Shown here: positions 5,977-10,331 of the stretch, piece by piece
Numbering within the stretch: position 1 is the stretch's first letter
Layout of the letters: every line of letters begins with the position of its first letter
Source: Alkaliphilus sp.
Lineage (GTDB): Bacteria > Bacillota > Clostridia > Peptostreptococcales > Thermotaleaceae
Direction: 5' to 3'
Assembly: GCA_018335765.1 (NCBI GenBank)
Contig: JAGXRU010000006.1
Location: 1-10,331 of the forward strand
Length of the DNA: 10,331 nt
The notes under the pieces: model-generated
Told to the model about the DNA's origin: nothing
The model's input: only the letters and a program-made list of their open reading frames with translations
Database searches by the model: none
Program-made: the position numbers and the translations under genes

Positions 5977-7011
5977 ATGAGTAATGTGCAAAGATTTTCT
6001 GCTATTAATACCAAGGCAATGTCGTTGGAAGGCAGACTTTTGAAAAAAAAGGATTACGATAATTTAATACTCCAAAAAAACGTCGTAGATTTCATTTCTT
6101 ATCTCAAAAACCAAACTGCCTATAAAGAGGTTTTGGAGACAGTTGATGTCAATAATTATAGAGTGGAAGAGGTAGAGGTAATATTAAGAAGACACATGGT
6201 AAAGCAATACAAAAAATTAACTCATTATCTTACAGGCCACTACAAAAAACTTTTTAATGTTGTGCTTAAGAGATTTGAGATTGAGGATATAAAGCTTTAC
6301 CTAAGAGCAATCATGAGGAATGAAGATCTATCCGATATTGAGGATCTAATCATTTGTTCAGATATGGATTATATGAAGCTAAGCGGATCAAAGAATTTAG
6401 AAGACTTCATAGAAAGATTGAAGGGAAAAGATTATTATAGACTTCTGAAGCCATATCTCGAAGAAGAACCAAACAAAAGACTGTTTTACATGGAGATGGT
6501 TTTGGACAGGCTATACTTTAATGAACTCTCTAATGAAACAGCTAAGCTAGATACTGAGGATCGGATTATTTTAGGTGAATTTTTGGGAATAAATAAGGAT
6601 CTCTTAAATCTTCAGTGGATTTACAGGGGCATTAAGTTCTATAAGGATTCTCCTGAGGAGCTTGTTAACTATGCGCTTCTAGGAGGGCATAAGCTTAACT
6701 ATGCAAAAATAAAGGCTCTGTGCTATTCAAAAAATGAAGATGAACTCATAGCAAAGATGATAGATTCTCAGTACGGATTTTTATTTGATAACAAGGAAAC
6801 TTTGGAAATATTTATGGAGCGTCGGATGCAACGATATCTGTATTTCTTACTCTTAAAATTCAGAAGACAGGAAAAACTCAACATCATAGGATCAATGGTA
6901 TATATTCATCTTTTAGAGTATGAAACGAGAGATATTATTTCTATTATTGAAGCTATTAAATATAAGATGGAGCCTGAAGTAATCACGAAATTTTTAATAA
7001 GAAAAATATAA
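5977..7011 (+). CDS. ntpC: V-type ATPase subunit C (d/AC39 family)
   Basis: This encodes a 344-residue soluble protein of the V-ATPase AC39/C family, whose funnel-like fold couples the central rotor shaft (D/F) to the proteolipid ring. The N-terminal SAINTKAMSLEGRLL (8-22) is the family's conserved opening. The protein is all-helical with repeated hydrophobic/charged patterns. It ends with a conserved-type segment, LLEYETRDIISIIEAIKYK (about 313-331), where YE..DI and IEAI.YK are typical. The length is normal and there is no membrane segment. The start ATG is preceded by AAGGAG (5962-5967). It lies 37 bases after the stalk gene and 14 bases before subunit a. Confidence 0.93.
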   Translation: MSNVQRFSAINTKAMSLEGRLLKKKDYDNLILQKNVVDFISYLKNQTAYKEVLETVDVNNYRVEEVEVILRRHMVKQYKKLTHYLTGHYKKLFNVVLKRFEIEDIKLYLRAIMRNEDLSDIEDLIICSDMDYMKLSGSKNLEDFIERLKGKDYYRLLKPYLEEEPNKRLFYMEMVLDRLYFNELSNETAKLDTEDRIILGEFLGINKDLLNLQWIYRGIKFYKDSPEELVNYALLGGHKLNYAKIKALCYSKNEDELIAKMIDSQYGFLFDNKETLEIFMERRMQRYLYFLLLKFRRQEKLNIIGSMVYIHLLEYETRDIISIIEAIKYKMEPEVITKFLIRKI

Positions 7012-7025
7012 AGGGGGGTGACATA

Positions 7026-8984
7026 GTGGGAATCGAAAAAATGGTCATGATGAATATCGTTGGACCGATAAATGAAATAGATAATATTGCCAGAGAACTA
7101 ACTTTGATGGGCAATGTCCATATAGTAAATGCTATCAATGAAATTGATGAAAGCAACTTCACTCTGGGCGTACAAGAAGAAAATATCAATGAATTGGTTG
7201 AAATGAATGTGATACAACCTTATAGAAGCGAAGAAGATTTTAAGGAAATGTTTTTAAAAACCAATAATTTAGTAAAGTATTTAGATATAAAACCAACCAT
7301 TCAAAAGGACCTTCTTATGGAATTGTATCTCTTTGGAGATAGAATAAAAGAGATTAATGATATTTATGATGAGGTTGAGGGACTCTACCGCAGTATCGAA
7401 AGATCTGAAGAGATATTGAAGGAACTTCAGCAATTTGAAAATCATATTAAATACTTAAAGGAATTCGATATGGATTTAGACCAATTGAACAATATGGTTT
7501 TCTTTAACTATAAGATAGGGATTCTTTCTAAGGAAAACAGGTTAAAACTCAAAAACAATTATGAGAATACCTGTGCGGTGGTATTTCATATAGGTAGCAA
7601 TAATGTAGGTGAAGTATATTTAATCATATCACCGAAGAAGTTAGAGGTTGAAACAGACAGAATTTTACGATCCCTATACTTTCAAGAATTAGATATGTCA
7701 AGAGAGTTCTCAGGAACTCCTGTGGAAGTAATAAAAAAGGTGCAGAAAAAGATAGATTTTATACTGGAAGAACACGGAAAGCAAAAGGAAAAATTATCTC
7801 ATGCACGAAAGAATTATGAAAATATTGTGGTAAAAGCCTATAGCTGCTTGAAAATGGAAGAAGCAACTCTTAAAATAAAGAGTGAAATTGCTAGAACCAG
7901 CATGTTTTTCTATCTTTCGGGTTGGGTTTTGCATAGAGAAAAACAGGAAATATCTGAAAGAATCACAAAACATAATAAACAAATAATTATTATGTTTAAA
8001 GAGACCAACGAGGTTGAAGAGTTTATAACACCTCCAACAAAGCTTAAAAACAATAGCTTGTTAAGACCCTTTGAATCCCTTGTTAAAATGTATGGTGTAC
8101 CATCATACGATGAAATGGATCCGACTATATTTTTGAGCATTACCTATATGTTGCTGTTTGGCGCTATGTTTGGAGATGTAGGACAAGGACTTGTGATATT
8201 CTTAGCTGGTATTTATTTTTCAAGGAAGCCCGGGACAAAGCTAATCGGGGGAATACTCAACCGTTTGGGGTTAAGTTCAATAGTGTTTGGGTTTTTATAT
8301 GGAAGTATATTCGGGTTTGAGTATGTTATTCCTGCCCTGTTAATACATCCAATGGAGAGCATCAATGAGATGTTGATAAGCTCTGTTGTATTAGGGGTAA
8401 TATTGCTTGGGATCAGCTACTACTACGGAATCACCAACCATTTAAGGCAAAAAAACATCAAAGAGGGCATATTTGGAAGAAATGGTATAGTCGGTTTTAT
8501 TTTTTATATATTGTTTCTGACATTGGGTATGAATATGTTATTAGGGAAAGAGTTTTTGCCAAATACATTTATTTATATCCTGATGCTGATATGCATAGCT
8601 CTCATTGTGGTTAGGGAGCCCTTGACAAATTATATACGGGGACATAGGCCCTACTATCATGAGTCAGTCTCTGAGTATTATATTGAGAGTAGTTTTGATA
8701 TATTAGAAATACTGCTGAACATGCTTAGTAGTACGATATCCTTTATAAGGGTGGGTGCCTTTGCCTTAAATCACGTGGCATTATTTATTGCATTTCAGAC
8801 AATTGCGAAAATGCTGAATGATGCTGTTGGCAGTGTCATCGTAATTATCATTGCAAATGTGTTTATCATAGGTCTTGAAGGGCTTGTTGTATTTATACAG
8901 GGTCTAAGACTGGAATATTATGAAATGTTTAGCAAATATTATAAGGGGGAAGGGATAGAATTTGATCCGGTTAAGCTGGAATAG
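7026..8984 (+). CDS. ntpI: V-type ATPase subunit a (I), ion-channel subunit
   Basis: This encodes a 652-residue subunit with the usual two halves: a cytoplasmic N-terminal arm (about 1-335, with charged helical coiled-coil stretches) and a C-terminal membrane part with about seven or eight helices (about 360-630). The linker TPPTKLKNN (335-343) and MFGDVGQG (381-388) are hallmarks. SFIRVGAFALNHVAL contains Arg575, which should face the proteolipid carboxylate. A second conserved arginine, Arg628, follows Glu618 and Gln625 in LEGLVVFIQGLRLEYYE. Both match the paired essential arginines known from E. hirae and Thermus homologues. The C-terminal FSKYYKGEGIEFDPVKL is typical. The start is GTG, just after a very G-rich SD (AAGGGGGGTGA, 7011-7021) that overlaps the stop of ntpC, which suggests translational coupling. 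No truncation is seen. Confidence 0.96.
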   Translation: MGIEKMVMMNIVGPINEIDNIARELTLMGNVHIVNAINEIDESNFTLGVQEENINELVEMNVIQPYRSEEDFKEMFLKTNNLVKYLDIKPTIQKDLLMELYLFGDRIKEINDIYDEVEGLYRSIERSEEILKELQQFENHIKYLKEFDMDLDQLNNMVFFNYKIGILSKENRLKLKNNYENTCAVVFHIGSNNVGEVYLIISPKKLEVETDRILRSLYFQELDMSREFSGTPVEVIKKVQKKIDFILEEHGKQKEKLSHARKNYENIVVKAYSCLKMEEATLKIKSEIARTSMFFYLSGWVLHREKQEISERITKHNKQIIIMFKETNEVEEFITPPTKLKNNSLLRPFESLVKMYGVPSYDEMDPTIFLSITYMLLFGAMFGDVGQGLVIFLAGIYFSRKPGTKLIGGILNRLGLSSIVFGFLYGSIFGFEYVIPALLIHPMESINEMLISSVVLGVILLGISYYYGITNHLRQKNIKEGIFGRNGIVGFIFYILFLTLGMNMLLGKEFLPNTFIYILMLICIALIVVREPLTNYIRGHRPYYHESVSEYYIESSFDILEILLNMLSSTISFIRVGAFALNHVALFIAFQTIAKMLNDAVGSVIVIIIANVFIIGLEGLVVFIQGLRLEYYEMFSKYYKGEGIEFDPVKLE

Positions 8985-8999
8985 ATATTTGGAATATCT
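8983..8999 (+). repeat. Small perfect inverted repeat at the end of ntpI
   Basis: AGATATT (8983-8989) and AATATCT (8993-8999) are exact reverse complements with a 3-nt loop, overlapping the ntpI stop codon. It is AT-only apart from one G/C pair and has no T-run, so it is unlikely to terminate transcription. It could mark an RNA processing or stability boundary ahead of the proteolipid gene. Confidence 0.4.
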
Positions 9000-9072
9000 T
9001 CAGCATGGTGGGTAGAAATTAGAAGGTCTTTTGTATAAATATTACTAAACATACATTTTAGGAGGTTTTGTT

Positions 9073-9498
9073 ATGAAAATGATTTTGACATCAGCAGTTT
9101 TTGTAGTTCTATTAACAATAAGTGCGGGATTTTTTATATTGTATAAAGAAGAATGCTTAAATAAAAGCAAGCTTAGAAAAGTATTGAGGTTTAACCTGTT
9201 TACATTTATTCCTCTTATGGCTATGGCGATTATTATTTTAGTGCCTGATATAGTAGTAGCAGCAGTAGAACAAACTGCAGGGTCTCCATCGGGATTAGGA
9301 TTTATTGCCGCTGCCCTTAGTACCGGTCTAGCCACCCTCGGTGCCGGATATGCTGTGGGAGCTGTGGGATCTTCAGCCTTAGGTGCTGTTTCAGAGGATC
9401 CTAAAATACTTGGTAAAACATTGATTTTCGTTGGACTTGCAGAAGGGATAGCTATTTATGGACTGATAATATCAATCCTTATCTTAGGAAGGCTGTGA
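9073..9498 (+). CDS. ntpK: V-type ATPase proteolipid subunit c (K)
   Basis: This encodes a 141-residue ring-forming proteolipid. The C-terminal hairpin is typical: GLGFIAAALSTGLATLGAG (74-92), the cytoplasmic loop ALGAVSEDPKILGK (102-115) and LIFVGLAEGIAIYGLI (117-132), with Glu124 as the ion-binding carboxylate. The N-terminal half has two hydrophobic stretches (about 4-23 and 41-65) joined by a Lys-rich loop. It lacks the Gly-rich proteolipid pattern, and IVVAAVEQ (60-67) looks a little like a signal-peptide cleavage region. Compared with E. hirae NtpK (about 156 residues), the position of Na+ ligand Gln110 is Val95, and the residue after the carboxylate is Gly rather than Thr. That hints at H+ rather than Na+, as inference. 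AGGAGG lies 7 bases before the ATG, and an 88-base gap separates it from ntpI, the widest in the operon. Confidence 0.95.
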   Translation: MKMILTSAVFVVLLTISAGFFILYKEECLNKSKLRKVLRFNLFTFIPLMAMAIIILVPDIVVAAVEQTAGSPSGLGFIAAALSTGLATLGAGYAVGAVGSSALGAVSEDPKILGKTLIFVGLAEGIAIYGLIISILILGRL

Positions 9499-9504
9499 TT
9501 AACG

Positions 9505-9810
9505 ATGAAATCCTTCGTAATAAGTGATGACCAAGACGCTCTTATAGGTATGAGACTAGCAGGAGTTAAAGGCGTGATGGTTACCAAAAGAGAAGAGGTT
9601 CTCAAAGAGCTAGATAAATTAGTCAAGGATGATGATGTAAAAATTATTATAATCACTGAATCTGTTCTTGATATGGCAAAAAACGAGATTATGGAACTAA
9701 AGCTTAGGAAAGGTGATTTGCTGGTTGTGGAGATTCCTAACGGTTTTGGTTCTAAAAGAGGAGACTATATTACAAAGTATATACGGGATTCATTAGGACT
9801 CAAATTATGA
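9505..9810 (+). CDS. ntpG: V-type ATPase subunit F (NtpG), central-shaft subunit
   Basis: This encodes a 101-residue soluble protein of the V-ATPase F family, a small alpha/beta (CheY-like) domain with a C-terminal helix that binds rotor subunit D. Family features visible are the start strand KSFVISDDQDALIGMRLAG (2-20), the strand IIIITES (47-53) and the loop VEIPNGFGSKRGD (75-87), followed by the closing helix ending in SLGLKL. The length is normal. It begins 6 bases after ntpK. Its only SD-like sequence, AGGAAGG (9486-9492), lies inside the end of ntpK with a long 12-base spacing, so initiation may depend on ntpK translation. This could help keep it well below ntpK in output. Confidence 0.93.
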   Translation: MKSFVISDDQDALIGMRLAGVKGVMVTKREEVLKELDKLVKDDDVKIIIITESVLDMAKNEIMELKLRKGDLLVVEIPNGFGSKRGDYITKYIRDSLGLKL

Positions 9811-9815
9811 GGTGA
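9809..9815 (+). promoter_or_regulatory. Ribosome binding site overlapping the ntpG stop
   Basis: GAGGTGA supplies the SD for ntpE 5 bases before its ATG, and its first two bases belong to the TGA stop of ntpG (9808-9810). The arrangement favours translational coupling. An in-frame GTG at 9812 lies inside the SD and is rejected as the start. The wording ATGAGGTGA...TAGCATG closely mirrors the initiation region of ntpF at 5611-5630. Confidence 0.65.
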
Positions 9816-9820
9816 ATAGC

Positions 9821-10331
9821 ATGATCACAATAGAGGAAAAATTAAACGTTTTTACAAAGCTGATTCTAGAAGATATTCAAAAGGAATATGAAGAAAAACA
9901 TCAGGCTATCAGCAAAGAAAACAATGCAAGAATAGAGAAATATAAGATAAGCTTAGAAGAAAGAAAAACTCATATCGTGGATGAGCTTGTCAGAAAGGGA
10001 AAGAACGAAAAAAACAAATTAATTTCCCAAGCCAGCCTTGATAAGAAGAGAAGGATATTAAATAAAAAGCAGGGATTTATAAATAAAATTTTGGATGACC
10101 TTCAAAACGAGGCTATAAAATTTACTGATTCCTCTGAATACGAAGTGTTTTTGGCAAAAATATTAAGCGAAAGCCTTTCTAACTTTAAGGAAGAAAGGAC
10201 TTTGAGAATTATCGTGAGCAAAAAAGATTTGGAAAAATATAGATATTTGATCCTTGGCGAAGTAAATAAAGCTGGATTTGAAGAAAAAGATGTTTTGCTC
10301 ATGGCCGCACATGAGGAGGTAACCGGAGGAG
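9821..10331 (+). CDS. ntpE: V-type ATPase peripheral-stalk subunit E (partial, cut by window end)
   Basis: An open frame starting with MITIEEKLNV runs without a stop to the right edge, giving 170 residues. Subunit E proteins are about 190-200 residues, so roughly 20-30 are missing. Residues 15-100 are a highly charged coiled coil, the part that pairs with the G/H stalk subunit. Residues about 105-170 form the globular head-binding domain, with LRIIVSKKDLEK (128-139) and a final HEEVTGG (164-170) at the place where the family has its conserved ...GG before the last strand. The frame has a good SD, follows ntpG directly, and fits the operon position, so the assignment is secure although it is incomplete at this edge. 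Confidence 0.88.
   Translation, partial: MITIEEKLNVFTKLILEDIQKEYEEKHQAISKENNARIEKYKISLEERKTHIVDELVRKGKNEKNKLISQASLDKKRRILNKKQGFINKILDDLQNEAIKFTDSSEYEVFLAKILSESLSNFKEERTLRIIVSKKDLEKYRYLILGEVNKAGFEEKDVLLMAAHEEVTGG

Overview
The window is AT-rich DNA. Its features fit a low-GC Gram-positive anaerobe, most likely a member of the Clostridia. The genes I can recognise all lie on the + strand, have strong Shine-Dalgarno (SD) sequences, use ATG, GTG and TTG starts, and include a bacterial V-type (A/V-type) ATPase operon of the kind common in Clostridia and enterococci. Assignment below class level is not possible from the sequence alone. I see no tRNA, rRNA, CRISPR array, phage gene or transposase gene.

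Positions 1-873 hold no intact gene. The first ~290 bases contain short coding-like stretches broken by stops and frame changes, perhaps the tail of a decayed gene. They are followed by a terminator-like hairpin near 580-620, a pair of AT-rich direct repeats and a weak CodY-like box. Next come an AbgT-family transporter (874-2442), a perfect 17-bp inverted-repeat terminator, and a PepT-like M20 metallopeptidase (2574-3683). The two genes form a plausible uptake-and-hydrolysis pair for p-aminobenzoyl-glutamate or other dipeptide-like compounds.

The 436-base gap 3684-4119 is the most structured non-coding part. It contains a hairpin cluster (about 3697-3830) with two mutually exclusive long-range pairings. 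Further on there is a candidate promoter whose -35 box lies in the loop of a perfect 10-bp inverted repeat, then another small inverted repeat in the presumed leader.

From 4120 to the right edge the genes are tightly packed and probably form one transcript: an Orn/Lys/Arg decarboxylase (probably SpeA-type arginine decarboxylase), then V-type ATPase subunits in the order G/H-like stalk (NtpF), C (NtpC), a/I (NtpI), c/K (NtpK), F (NtpG) and E (NtpE, cut by the window edge). The catalytic A and B subunits and D are expected just beyond the end. Decarboxylation consumes a cytoplasmic proton and the ATPase moves ions across the membrane, so their co-location suggests a joint role in pH or ion homeostasis; this is inference. 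The proteolipid is notable for an N-terminal half that does not look like a proteolipid hairpin and for lacking the Na+ ligands known from Enterococcus hirae NtpK. Nothing here proves a wholly new system. The best leads are the structured RNA/IS-end-like region, the operator-like repeat and the decarboxylase-ATPase linkage.
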